A stretch of DNA of 64,000 nucleotides from positions 1-64,000 of the forward strand of contig DATLXK010000067.1 in NCBI GenBank assembly GCA_035575925.1. Reading direction: 5' to 3'. How positions within the stretch are numbered: the first letter of the stretch is position 1; each line of letters opens with the position of its first letter. The position numbers and the translations under genes are program-made. Positions 8,727 through 16,961 of this stretch are shown in pieces. This stretch comes from DASWTL01 sp035575925 (GTDB lineage Bacteria; Bacteroidota; Bacteroidia; Sphingobacteriales; Sphingobacteriaceae). Under the pieces are notes generated by a model. It ran no database searches, was not told where the DNA came from, and saw only the letters and a list, made by a program, of their open reading frames with translations.

Positions 8727-9530
8727 CTATTTAAAAGTATAGGATATTTGCGTTCCGCGGTACCCGGGAGCAATAACCGGATTGATGCTTAATGAAGAAT
8801 TGGTTGTCTTTTTATGAAGATGCGGCACTAATATCCCTGCCGAAGCGCCCAAAGCATAACCTAACAAGTTATCCGTTAAAAAGTGCTTACCTGCTTTCAA
8901 CCGGTAATAACCCACTACAGCGGGCACAACAGCGGCTGCGGCCCAGACGTACGGCTTTGCACGCGAATCCGGATTAAAATCACTGTAAACCTTTGCAGCA
9001 AAAAACATGGCCGACGCGGTTGCTGCGGTATGTCCGGCATAAAATGAGCGTTGCGCATCATTATCGGTACGTTCATTAATAGGTACTGAAGTATTATATA
9101 CCAATGGCCTGCTTCGTTCTATCCCCCCGGCAGCCAGGGTAAAAAGACCTCCGGTTATAGCCATGGTTTCTATATACAGTGCCATTACTTGGCCTGCTTT
9201 TCTTCCTTCATTTTTATTTAAAAGCATGGCAACAGGTAAAGCAAAAGAAGCGTAGAAAGGGTAATAGCTAATTCGATCTGCACTTTCGGAATGGTAACCT
9301 GCGGAAAACCGGTCGATGGAATTGATATCTGATTTGGACAGAGCGGCTACCTCCGCCAAAGTAAGTTCATCTTTATTCCTTATCATGGTAAATCCCAGCA
9401 CATTAAGCCCGATACCTGCAGCTATTACTGGTCCGTCTACTTTTAAACTGGTTTTATAAGGCGAGTCGTTTTGTGCGAATGCTGTACCTGAAACTAAAAA
9501 CAAAAAAACTAAGATCTTTATACTATTCAT
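8727..9530 (-). CDS. Exported PAP2-superfamily phosphatase
   Basis: A 267-residue protein with a signal peptide MNSIKILVFLFLVSGTAFA and the three phosphatase motifs of the PAP2 superfamily. These are ERSRP (C1-like), FYAGHTAATAS (C2, with the conserved histidine) and YRLKAGKHFLTDNLLG (C3, with nucleophile histidine and aspartate). Likely a periplasmic or membrane-associated lipid phosphatase or acid phosphatase; the substrate cannot be told. I use the ATG at 9530, since the longer frame would need a TTG start and would spoil the signal peptide. It lies 51 bp from the start of mnmE on the same strand. Confidence 0.88.
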   Translation of the reverse strand: MNSIKILVFLFLVSGTAFAQNDSPYKTSLKVDGPVIAAGIGLNVLGFTMIRNKDELTLAEVAALSKSDINSIDRFSAGYHSESADRISYYPFYASFALPVAMLLNKNEGRKAGQVMALYIETMAITGGLFTLAAGGIERSRPLVYNTSVPINERTDNDAQRSFYAGHTAATASAMFFAAKVYSDFNPDSRAKPYVWAAAAVVPAVVGYYRLKAGKHFLTDNLLGYALGASAGILVPHLHKKTTNSSLSINPVIAPGYRGTQISYTFK

Positions 9531-9659
9531 AAAATGTGTTTTGTATTTCCTGAACAACGCTTGTTTTAAAAGGTTTTATCCTAACTTTAATTACAGGAAA
9601 CCTGCACAAACTTACCAACTGATTGTATATTGCAGGCTTAAGAATAAAATAATTAAACC

Positions 9660-10796
9660 ATGAGTGAATTACCGCTAACCGTTAAAAGGTCCATTGAGTT
9701 ATTAGGATTATTTCTTATCGGGGCGCTGATTGTGATCGGCCAAAATATTATTATGCCGGTGTTAATGGCTTTCTTCATCAGTATTATGCTTCTGCCGGTA
9801 TATCGTTTTTTCAAAAAAAAGAAATTTCCAAATTCATTAGCCATTTTTCTATCCATATTGCTGGTAGCCATATTAGTGGCGGGTATTGTATGGTTTTTTT
9901 CCTCGCAGGTTGGAAATTTGGTATCTGATTTTCCCCAGATACAAAAAAACGTATCCCTTCATCTGTCTTCTTTAAGCAACTGGATAAATAAGGTGAGCGA
10001 TTTCTCTACTCAGGAACAGCTAAAGTTTCTTAATAAGCAGAATGCCAAATTAATGAATACGGCTGCTTCTATGGCAAGCGGTGCCGCCCTGTCGTTAACA
10101 GGGGCACTGGTTTTCATAGGTTTATTACCCATCTATATTTACCTGATGCTGTTTTACAAAAATCTGCTTATCCGGTTTATTTTTATGTGGTTTGAACAAC
10201 CTCAGCATAAAAAAGTGGAAGAAGTAATGCGCGAAAGTGAATCAATAATCAAAAGCTACCTCCTCGGACTGCTGATACAGATCGCGTATGTTACTATTTT
10301 ATTAGGCGGAATTCTTATGATCATCGATATAAAACATGCACTATTAATCGGGGCTATTTTTGCCATTTTGAACCTGATACCTTATGTAGGGGCATTGATA
10401 GGAAATGTTATAGGCGTGGCATTAACACTCACTTCATCACAGGAATTATGGCCTATTTTTACCGTGCTTGGCGTGATTGCCCTTGTTCAGTTTTTGGATA
10501 ATAATATTCTTATGCCGTATATAGTTGGATCAAAAATAAAAATCAATGCGCTCAGTGCCATATTAGGTGTATTTATAGGTGGCAGCCTTGCGGGAATTCC
10601 GGGCATGTTTCTTTCTCTACCCATGATTGCTGTTTTAAAGATCATTTTCGACCGGTCGGACATGTTCAGACACTGGGGCGTGTTGCTTGGTGATGATGTA
10701 CCCCGCAGAAGTCCAATAAGTTTTCCTTACCTGAGGCGTAAAGATAAAAGTGTTACTGCGAGTATTAAAATGGAGAATGAGTTGACGAATAAATAG
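9660..10796 (+). CDS. AI-2E family transporter (PerM/TqsA-like permease)
   Basis: A 378-residue integral membrane protein with about seven to eight hydrophobic segments. The family pattern is visible: paired N-terminal helices, a central amphipathic region (residues about 80-130), then LLGLLIQIAYVTILLGG, LNLIPYVGALIGNVIG and the C-terminal ALSAILGVFIGGSLAGIPGM. AI-2E family proteins export small molecules or ions; TqsA was linked to autoinducer-2 and others are Na+/H+ antiporters, so the substrate is open. It is divergent from the PAP2 gene. The first copy of a 135-bp repeat begins 10 bp after the stop and may serve as terminator. Confidence 0.9.
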   Translation: MSELPLTVKRSIELLGLFLIGALIVIGQNIIMPVLMAFFISIMLLPVYRFFKKKKFPNSLAIFLSILLVAILVAGIVWFFSSQVGNLVSDFPQIQKNVSLHLSSLSNWINKVSDFSTQEQLKFLNKQNAKLMNTAASMASGAALSLTGALVFIGLLPIYIYLMLFYKNLLIRFIFMWFEQPQHKKVEEVMRESESIIKSYLLGLLIQIAYVTILLGGILMIIDIKHALLIGAIFAILNLIPYVGALIGNVIGVALTLTSSQELWPIFTVLGVIALVQFLDNNILMPYIVGSKIKINALSAILGVFIGGSLAGIPGMFLSLPMIAVLKIIFDRSDMFRHWGVLLGDDVPRRSPISFPYLRRKDKSVTASIKMENELTNK

Positions 10797-10805
10797 TTGG
10801 GAAGG

Positions 10806-10940
10806 CACGCCGTCATTTCGATCCGAAGCGCGGATTATGCGCAGGAGGAGAGAAATCTCAGACATAGCAGCACTGCCGTTCGTTAACCTTGTGCAATTAG
10901 GTCCGGGATTTCTCCTCGTTCCTCGTCGAAATGACGTGGT
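10806..10940. repeat. 135-bp inverted-repeat element, copy 1
   Basis: Begins CACGCCGTCATTTCGAT and ends TCGAAATGACGTGGT, so its tips are inverted repeats around the core CGTCATTTCGA. A second internal inverted pair (GGAGAGAAATC and GATTTCTCC) would let the RNA fold into a long hairpin. Two further copies lie at 11314 and 11474. This copy directly abuts the stop codon of the GIY-YIG gene. Similar GTCATTTCGA repeats are common in Bacteroidota intergenic DNA, but I cannot place this one in a named family. Confidence 0.9.
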
Positions 10941-11240
10941 TTACCAAGCTTTTATTTCCTCAAACAGATCCTTCCAATCAGGATTAATCGAATTAATGAG
11001 TGTTTCCTTCTTTTCTCTCCTCCATTTCTTAATTTCCTTTTCTCTGAGAATTGCCTCTTCGATACTGAAGAATACTTCATAATAAATACACAATTCAAGA
11101 TTATAACGAGCTGTGAAGCTATTTTTATAGGTGTGATCTTTATGCTGATAAATGCGTGAATACAAATCGGCCGTAACCCCTACATACAGAGTTGTCTTCC
11201 TTTTATTTGTCATGATATATATACATCCTCCACGTTCCAT
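10941..11240 (-). CDS. Small GIY-YIG domain endonuclease
   Basis: A 99-residue single-domain GIY-YIG protein (UvrC N-terminal-like, YhbQ type). The IYIMTNKRKTTLYVGVT stretch near the N-terminus supplies the GIY-YIG strands, followed by DLYSRIYQHKDH with the catalytic arginine, and the typical YNLELCIYYEVF and AILREKEIKKWRREKK segments. Members cut DNA in vitro in a few cases, but their cellular role is unclear. The gene is enclosed by copies of the 135-bp repeat: copy 1 touches its stop codon and copy 2 begins 73 bp upstream of its start. A relic of the 3' end of a second such gene follows copy 2, suggesting gene and repeat have moved as one unit. Confidence 0.9.
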   Translation of the reverse strand: MERGGCIYIMTNKRKTTLYVGVTADLYSRIYQHKDHTYKNSFTARYNLELCIYYEVFFSIEEAILREKEIKKWRREKKETLINSINPDWKDLFEEIKAW

Positions 11241-11313
11241 AAGCTAAGATCAGGATTACTCCCACAAATATATCACTGTCATGTGACGTAGTTATTTTAA
11301 GTTACAACTCACA

Positions 11314-11448
11314 CACGCCGTCATTTCGATCCGAAGCGCGGATTATGCGCATGAGGAGAGAAATCTCAGACATAGCAGCATTGCCAATCGTTAAACTTGT
11401 GCAATTAAGTCCGGGATTTCTCCTCGTTCCTCGTCGAAATGACGTGGT
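11314..11448. repeat. 135-bp inverted-repeat element, copy 2
   Basis: Same length and orientation as copy 1 with only a few substitutions (for example ATGAGGAGAG for AGGAGGAGAG, and an A-rich CAATTAAGTCC). Both terminal CGTCATTTCGA arms are intact, so the fold is retained. It lies in the upstream region of the GIY-YIG gene. Confidence 0.9.
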
Positions 11449-11473
11449 TTTACCAAGACTTTATTTACTTAAC
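11449..11473 (-). pseudogene. Relic of the 3' end of a second GIY-YIG gene
   Basis: The bases between repeat copies 2 and 3 read TTTACCAAGACTTTATTTAC, against TTACCAAGCTTTTATTTCC at the 3' end of the intact GIY-YIG gene next to copy 1. The match includes the stop codon and its distance to the repeat. It is short, so chance is not excluded, but the identical placement beside the repeat argues for a deleted second unit. Confidence 0.45.
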
Positions 11474-11607
11474 CACGCCGTCATTTCGATCCAAAGCTTG
11501 AGCCATGCGCAGGAGGAGAGAAATCTCAGACATAGCAGCACTGCCAATCGTTAAACTTGTGCAATAAGTCCGGAATTTCTCCTCGTTCCTCGTCGAAATG
11601 ATGTGGT
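11474..11607. repeat. 135-bp inverted-repeat element, copy 3
   Basis: The most diverged copy: CCAAAGCTTGAGCCATGC replaces CCGAAGCGCGGATTATGC, one base is missing near 11564, and the right arm has CGAAATGATG. The terminal and internal inverted pairs are still largely preserved. It ends 1 bp before the stop codon of the TIGR02757 gene, as copy 1 does with the GIY-YIG gene. Confidence 0.88.
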
Positions 11608-11608
11608 G

Positions 11609-12469
11609 TTACCACCCCTCCTCAATCCCTAATCCGAATAACGCAAAATCATATTTTACAGGATCTGCCGGATCAAACTCCCGGAGACGTTCAGTAAGTT
11701 CTGTAGCGGTTTTCCAGTTTACCTGTGTGCGTGTAATCAAACCAAGTTTTCGTGCTACACGGTCTACATGAACATCTGTAGGACAAATAAGATCAGCTGG
11801 TTGAAGTGATTTCCAGATCCCAAAATCGACGCCCTTACTATCACAGCGCACCATCCAGCGAAGAAACATGTTAAGCCGTTTGCATCCAGACTTTTGAGCC
11901 GGCGACGACACGTGCTTAATGGTGCGGCGTGGAAAATCAGGCAGGGAAAAGAAATACGAGCGAAAATAATTAAGCGCAATTTCCACTTTCAGACGATGAC
12001 TGTCACCCTGAGCACCCGCCTTAATGACAAAGTCGGGCAGGAAGTTGAAGGGCTTGCTGCTTTTTAAGGAATCCGCCACAAAAGCAGTTTCCAGCGTATC
12101 ACTCTTACGATAATGCTGCCTGAAGAACTCCAAAAAGTATAAGGTATCGGTATCATTAAAGGTGCGATGCTTAAACCCAAGAAAACGTTTCAGATCACCA
12201 TCCTGATGATTAATTATAAAATCATAAGGAGCCCCATCCATTAACCTGATCAGTTCTCGGCATTTGTTGATAATTGTTTTACGCTGTCCCCATGCCAGCA
12301 TCGCCGCCCAAAAACCCATGATCTCGATATCCTGCTTTTTTGTAAACTGGTGCGGAATCACGATCGGATCGTTCTCAATAAACCGGGGATTATTATACTG
12401 GTCGGATTTAAGATCGAGGAAGTGTTTTAGATCTTCATATTGAGTATGCGGTATTAAGTTTGCTGGCAT
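11609..12469 (-). CDS. TIGR02757 family protein (DUF2400)
   Basis: A 286-residue soluble protein of the TIGR02757/DUF2400 family, common and usually single-copy in Bacteroidota. Conserved blocks seen are the N-terminal FIENDPIVIPHQFTKKQDIE, FWAAMLAWGQRKTIINK, the central SPAQKSGCKRLNMFLRWMVR, and LICPTDVHVDRVARKLGL. The LRWMVR and PTDVHVDRVARKLG parts resemble the helix-hairpin-helix DNA glycosylase (AlkA/Ogg1-like) fold, so a nucleic-acid role is possible but unproven. The stop codon lies against repeat copy 3. Confidence 0.9.
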   Translation of the reverse strand: MPANLIPHTQYEDLKHFLDLKSDQYNNPRFIENDPIVIPHQFTKKQDIEIMGFWAAMLAWGQRKTIINKCRELIRLMDGAPYDFIINHQDGDLKRFLGFKHRTFNDTDTLYFLEFFRQHYRKSDTLETAFVADSLKSSKPFNFLPDFVIKAGAQGDSHRLKVEIALNYFRSYFFSLPDFPRRTIKHVSSPAQKSGCKRLNMFLRWMVRCDSKGVDFGIWKSLQPADLICPTDVHVDRVARKLGLITRTQVNWKTATELTERLREFDPADPVKYDFALFGLGIEEGW

Positions 12470-12628
12470 GTTAGAGATATTACTTTATTCGCATTTCCTT
12501 TTCCCTCATATGGCACGGCATAGTAATCCGGGGGAGCATTTCACTTCGCTCAAATATGACAGTACTTTTTAACCTCTACGGTAATATTAATTACTCCGTA
12601 CTCAATACTAACTACTCGGTACTAAATA

Positions 12629-13768
12629 CTATTTCAATGCCTGCTCCAGGTCCTCTAACAGGTCTTCAATATCTTCTACTCCTACACTTAAGCGAAGCAA
12701 ACTATCGGTAACTCCTACCTTTTCGCGTTCTTCCCTTGGTATGGAAGCATGGGTCATGGTAGCGGGGTGATTAATCAATGATTCTACCCCGCCCAGCGAT
12801 TCGGCAAGTGCAAATACTTTAAATGATGAAGCCGCCTTAAACGTCTCTTCCACTCCCGCACCTTTAATTGTAAAGGAGATCATTCCGCCAAAATCACGCA
12901 TTTGTTTTTTTGCTACTTCATGGTTTGGATGATCGGGAAAGCCCGGCCAGTACAGCTTATCTACTTTAGGATGATTTTTTAAGAATTCGGCAACCTTCCG
13001 CCCATTTTCGCAGTGTGCTTTCATTCGCAGGTGCAGGGTTTTAATTCCGCGAAGCACCAGGAAGCTGTCCATAGGACCCGGTGTGGCACCGCAAGAATTA
13101 TAAATGAACCATAAGCGCTTGTACAGGTCATCATCATTAACCATCAGCGCACCCATCACCACATCCGAATGGCCGCCAAGATATTTAGTTACCGAATGCA
13201 TCACAATATCAGCACCCAGATCCATGGGGTTTTGCAGATAGGGTGAGGCAAATGTGTTATCAACTGCAAGCAGCACTTTATTGGCCTGCGCAACCTGCTG
13301 TACAGCAGAAATATCCACGATCTGCATAGTTGGATTGGTTGGCGTTTCGATCCAGATCAGCTTTGTTTTTTCATTAATATACCTGCTGACATTAGCTGCA
13401 TCATACAGATCAATAAAATGAAATTTAATACCATAATTGGCAAATATCTTAGTAAACATGCGATAGGATCCGCCATACAGATCATTCCCGGTAATTACTT
13501 CATCTCCCGGCGACAATAATTTCATCACAGCATCCGTAGCACCCATTCCGCTTGAAAATGCAAGGCCATACTTCGCGTTCTCGAGGGCAGCCAGGCAATT
13601 TTCCAGGGCTTTCCGGGTTGGATTTGTCCCCCGGGAATATTCATACCCTTTATGTTCTCCGGGAGATTTTTGCCAGTATGTGGAAGTTTGATATATGGGG
13701 GTCATTACTGCTCCGGTTACAGGGTCTGGTTCCTGACCGGCATGTATTGCTTTGGTTCCGAATTTCAT
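12629..13768 (-). CDS. Cys/Met-metabolism PLP enzyme (cystathionine gamma-synthase/lyase type)
   Basis: A 379-residue fold-type I PLP enzyme. Seen are the substrate/PLP segment YEYSRGTNPTRKALE, SSGMGATDAVM, the aspartate in DNTFASPYLQNP, and the Schiff-base lysine in HSVTKYLGGHSDVVMG, plus C-terminal SLGGVESLINHPATMTHA. This is the trans-sulfuration family: cystathionine gamma-synthase, cystathionine gamma-lyase or O-acetylhomoserine-type enzymes, which sequence reading cannot separate with certainty. The opening KFGTKAIHAGQEPDPVTGAV and the motif set are closest to MetB/cystathionine lyase. I chose the ATG at 13768; a TTG six codons upstream would add only a short leader. Monocistronic by context. 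Confidence 0.93.
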   Translation of the reverse strand: MKFGTKAIHAGQEPDPVTGAVMTPIYQTSTYWQKSPGEHKGYEYSRGTNPTRKALENCLAALENAKYGLAFSSGMGATDAVMKLLSPGDEVITGNDLYGGSYRMFTKIFANYGIKFHFIDLYDAANVSRYINEKTKLIWIETPTNPTMQIVDISAVQQVAQANKVLLAVDNTFASPYLQNPMDLGADIVMHSVTKYLGGHSDVVMGALMVNDDDLYKRLWFIYNSCGATPGPMDSFLVLRGIKTLHLRMKAHCENGRKVAEFLKNHPKVDKLYWPGFPDHPNHEVAKKQMRDFGGMISFTIKGAGVEETFKAASSFKVFALAESLGGVESLINHPATMTHASIPREEREKVGVTDSLLRLSVGVEDIEDLLEDLEQALK

Positions 13769-13885
13769 ATTGTATGTTTTTATCAAAATTATAAATCTCT
13801 TTAATCTTTCTTTAATGGAATAGGTCAGTTAGTTGTAAAAACAATCCAAACGTATTTCGGGTTTAATAAGCGCTTAACCGTATAC

Positions 13886-15028
13886 ATGCTATTAAACTCG
13901 TATCAACAGGTTCGGAACCGAAGTGTTCAAATTTGTTCCCCGCTTAAAACAGAAGACTATGTGGTACAGCCTGTTGCAGATGTAAGCCCTCCTAAATGGC
14001 ATTTGGGACATACGACCTGGTTCTTTGAAACTTTCTTTCTTAAACCCTACATTAAAGGATATAAGGAATTTGATCCCGACTATAATTATGTTTTTAACAG
14101 TTATTATGAAACCCTGGGCACACGGGTTATCCGTACAGATCGTGGAAATTTAAGCAGGCCGGCTGTTGAAGATGTTTATCGTTACCGGGAATATGTGGAC
14201 AAGGCTATGGAAGCAGCGCTAAATCATGAGCTTACGATTGAACAATCTGAGTTACTGGTAATGGGACTGAACCATGAACAACAGCACCAGGAATTACTGT
14301 ATACTGATATTAAATATATTCTTGGACACAATCCGCTGTTTCCGGCATACTCAGAAATAAAACATGACGAACCGGATAATACTTCCTCCCAATTCATTAC
14401 TATCCCGTCAGGCAATTATCAAATTGGTTTTCACGGACAAGGTTTTTGCTTTGATAATGAGCTAAATGCGCATACGGTATATCTGAATGAATTTGAAATA
14501 AGAAAAGGGCTGGTGACCAACGCAGAATATATGGAATTTATTAGCGAAGGGGGATATACTAATTTTCGTTATTGGCATTCGGAAGCGTGGGACTGGGTTA
14601 AGACAAACCATGTGCAGGCACCCTTATACTGGCATTTGATAGACGGGCAGTGGCATAATTATACGTTTAACGGTCTTCAGCCTGTAAACCCCGATCTTGC
14701 GTTATGTCACATCAGTTACTATGAAGCCTGCGCGTTTGCAGAATGGACGGGGATGCGCTTACCAACCGAGTTTGAATGGGAAATTGCCTCAGAGCAATTA
14801 AACTGGGGAACCCGCTGGGAATGGACCAACAGTGCATACCTGGCCTACCCGGGTTATAAAAAGGCTGAAGGTGCGCTCGGAGAATATAACGGTAAATTCA
14901 TGGTGAACCAGATGGTGCTGCGGGGTGCCTCATCGGTAACCTCCCCCGGTCATAGCAGGAAAACATACCGCAATTTTTTTCACCCCTATTTACGCTGGCA
15001 GTTTACAGGTATCAGGCTTGTAAAATAA
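13886..15028 (+). CDS. egtB: Ergothioneine biosynthesis sulfoxide synthase EgtB
   Basis: A 380-residue EgtB-type non-haem iron enzyme joining a thiol donor to trimethylhistidine (hercynine) with O2. The N-terminal DinB_2-like domain has HLGHTTWFFETFF and the iron-binding HX3HXE motif HEQQHQE at 130-136. The C-terminal formylglycine-generating-enzyme-like domain includes YEACAFAEWTGMRLPTEFEWE and ends with the RKTYRNFFHPYLRWQFTGIRL block. The next gene, egtD, starts 1 bp after the stop, so the pair forms an operon making the sulfoxide precursor of ergothioneine. No EgtC-like amidohydrolase or EgtE-like lyase lies nearby. This suggests cysteine rather than gamma-glutamylcysteine as donor, or unlinked genes (inference). 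Confidence 0.94.
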   Translation: MLLNSYQQVRNRSVQICSPLKTEDYVVQPVADVSPPKWHLGHTTWFFETFFLKPYIKGYKEFDPDYNYVFNSYYETLGTRVIRTDRGNLSRPAVEDVYRYREYVDKAMEAALNHELTIEQSELLVMGLNHEQQHQELLYTDIKYILGHNPLFPAYSEIKHDEPDNTSSQFITIPSGNYQIGFHGQGFCFDNELNAHTVYLNEFEIRKGLVTNAEYMEFISEGGYTNFRYWHSEAWDWVKTNHVQAPLYWHLIDGQWHNYTFNGLQPVNPDLALCHISYYEACAFAEWTGMRLPTEFEWEIASEQLNWGTRWEWTNSAYLAYPGYKKAEGALGEYNGKFMVNQMVLRGASSVTSPGHSRKTYRNFFHPYLRWQFTGIRLVK

Positions 15029-15029
15029 T

Positions 15030-15971
15030 ATGATGAACAACTTTTTAAACGACGTGCTGGAGGGACTATCTTCAGAACCTAAAAAACTGCAATCCAAGTA
15101 TTTATATGATGAGCAGGGAGGTATCCTCTTCCAGAAGATCATGCATTCAGAAGAGTATTACTTAACTGACTGTGAGCTGGAAATATTTAAAACCCGATGT
15201 TTGGAGATCAGAGATATAGTCAGCGGGTTTAAAGACGGTTTTGACCTTATTGAGCTTGGTGCAGGCGATGCATTCAAATCTTCCTGGCTGATAAAATGCT
15301 TTCTGGACAATAACCTGGATATTACTTATTACCCGATAGATATATCAGATCATGTAATTGAGTTGCTTGAAAATAAATTACCATCGAAATTTCCGGAACT
15401 AAAGCTCACCGGATTGAACGGAGAATATTTCCAGATGCTGGAACATGCTACGCAGCTTTCTGACCGGCCGAAATTAGTGTTACTTCTAGGCGCAAACATC
15501 GGGAACATGACACCCGATGAAGCACAGAATTTCTGTACAGCGTTATGCAGTCACATGAAAAAAGGTGACCTGGTGTTGATCGGGTTTGACCTGATAAAAA
15601 ACCCGTGGATTATTTTTAATGCTTATAATGATAGAAGAGGAATAACGAAAGAATTTAACCTGAATTTGCTTACCCGAATAAACAGGGAGCTGAATGCTAC
15701 CTTCGATACAGAGCAATTTGAGCATTTTGAAAATTACGATCCTGAAACTGGAGCATGTAAAAGCTACCTCATCAGCCTGCAGCAGCAGTCGGTAACTATT
15801 AATGGACATACGCTGCTATTTGCCGAGAATGAATGCATTTATATGGAAACTTCCCATAAATATTCCATAAAAGAGATTAATAGCTTAGCTGAAAAAACGG
15901 GTTTCAAACCAGTTATCTCTCTTTACGATTCTAAAAAGTGGTTTACTGATGTGATATGGGAACGTGTATAA
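15030..15971 (+). CDS. egtD: L-histidine N-alpha-methyltransferase EgtD
   Basis: A 313-residue SAM-dependent methyltransferase of the EgtD (DUF2260) family, which trimethylates histidine to hercynine. Family marks visible are KYLYDEQGGILFQKIMHSEE near the N-terminus, the SAM-binding LIELGAGDAFKSSWLI, LLLGANIGNMTPDEA and FENYDPETGACKSYLISL. It follows egtB by 1 bp and must be co-transcribed. Its last 29 bp overlap, tail to tail, the 3' end of the PAP2_C gene on the other strand, so the two messages are antisense at their ends. Confidence 0.94.
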   Translation: MMNNFLNDVLEGLSSEPKKLQSKYLYDEQGGILFQKIMHSEEYYLTDCELEIFKTRCLEIRDIVSGFKDGFDLIELGAGDAFKSSWLIKCFLDNNLDITYYPIDISDHVIELLENKLPSKFPELKLTGLNGEYFQMLEHATQLSDRPKLVLLLGANIGNMTPDEAQNFCTALCSHMKKGDLVLIGFDLIKNPWIIFNAYNDRRGITKEFNLNLLTRINRELNATFDTEQFEHFENYDPETGACKSYLISLQQQSVTINGHTLLFAENECIYMETSHKYSIKEINSLAEKTGFKPVISLYDSKKWFTDVIWERV

Positions 15972-16623
15972 ATCTTTTTTCCAGACCAGCAACCTTCTGG
16001 GAAGCTATAAAACAGATATAAGCAAATACCGGTGCACTAATTACATCAACAGTATAATGCACATGCTGAACCAGAACCAAAACCCCCATTAAAACAGTTG
16101 CAAACACGGCGTATAACTTGTCTTGTTTCTTTTGAAGGCATAAAAAGCAAAGAAACTGTGTAGCAGTGTGGCCTGAAAAGAAAAGGTCTTTGGTTACATA
16201 ACTATCTCCGTAGAAAATATTGCTTATGGGGTCTGTAATAGGAATAAGATCGTGCGGGGGATCAAAATGAATTAAAGATATAGAAACAAACCGGGCCAGA
16301 TTTAGAATGATAAAGCCATAAAGAAAAGTTATAAATACTGAAGGGTTCTGTATCGATCTGAGAATCATTAATATAGCAATGAACCACGTAACTATAAAAA
16401 TAGGCATAGACATATCATAAGCAGGTAAATACTGCAAGACTATATCATTGTTCATAAACCCGTTTCTCTTTTGAATATACTGATAGAATATAGGAAATAT
16501 TGATAAGAGGGTAATAAAGCAGGACAAGCCAAATAAAAGTTTTTGCTTAAACCACGGCTCTACCCACGCCTGCCCCCAACGCTGCACTAAAAGCACACGT
16601 TCTCTTTTAATTTTATAAACCAT
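15943..16623 (-). CDS. PAP2_C (sphingomyelin-synthase-like) membrane protein
   Basis: A 226-residue protein with about six transmembrane segments and the active-site motifs of the sphingomyelin-synthase-like PAP2_C family. These are DLFFSGHTATQF (C2-like, histidine) and HVHYTVDVISAP (histidine and aspartate of the C3 triad). Such enzymes transfer phospho-headgroups between glycerolipids and ceramide. Sphingobacteria make ceramide phospholipids, so a head-group transferase is a sensible guess, but a plain lipid phosphatase is equally possible. It overlaps the end of egtD by 29 bp, convergently. Confidence 0.82.
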   Translation of the reverse strand: MVYKIKRERVLLVQRWGQAWVEPWFKQKLLFGLSCFITLLSIFPIFYQYIQKRNGFMNNDIVLQYLPAYDMSMPIFIVTWFIAILMILRSIQNPSVFITFLYGFIILNLARFVSISLIHFDPPHDLIPITDPISNIFYGDSYVTKDLFFSGHTATQFLCFLCLQKKQDKLYAVFATVLMGVLVLVQHVHYTVDVISAPVFAYICFIASQKVAGLEKRFIHVPISHQ

Positions 16624-16961
16624 AAAGTTTTAACTCATCAGAAATTGCAGGAACAAAGATACAATTTCTGTTAACTAAATGTTACCCCAGCATTAACTTT
16701 AATGAACAAGCCGGCTTTACAATGTGCAGGATAAGGAGGTTGTATTCCTGAAGAGTTCAAAGATAAATATTCAAATATAGATTGGCATCGAATTCGTGGT
16801 TTTCGGAACCGCATTGTACATGCCTATTTCGGAATAGATTATGCAATAGTATAGCAGATTAAAAAAACCTTTCTTACCGATATGATTGCCAGACTTCAGG
16901 AAATTAATGAATAAGCGCTAATCATTTTGCACAGTAGTGTTATCTTCCAGGATGAAAACGC
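16624..16961. other. 338-bp gap between the PAP2_C gene and proS
   Basis: Contains the upstream region of the PAP2_C gene and, from about 16735, the remnant of a HepT-like gene on the plus strand. Nothing else was recognised. No clear terminator follows proS here. Confidence 0.6.
16735..16914 (+). pseudogene. Remnant of a HepT-like (DUF86) toxin gene
   Basis: The frame reads IPEEFKDKYSNIDWHRIRGF, then RNRIVHAYFGIDYAIV, a stop at 16852, then QIKKTFLTDMIARLQEINE and a final stop. RNxxVHxY is the RNase/AMPylation-site motif (R-x-x-x-x-H-x-Y) of HepT/DUF86 HEPN toxins, and the flanking text fits that family's C-terminal half. The N-terminal half is missing (a stop precedes the fragment at 16732), and no MntA-type nucleotidyltransferase partner is present. 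It is therefore a decayed toxin gene. Confidence 0.75.

Noticed and set aside
12470..12628. Repeated ACTCGGTACT-like words upstream of the trans-sulfuration gene
   Set aside because: The words are short, irregular and low-complexity; no hairpin, riboswitch pattern or promoter could be supported.
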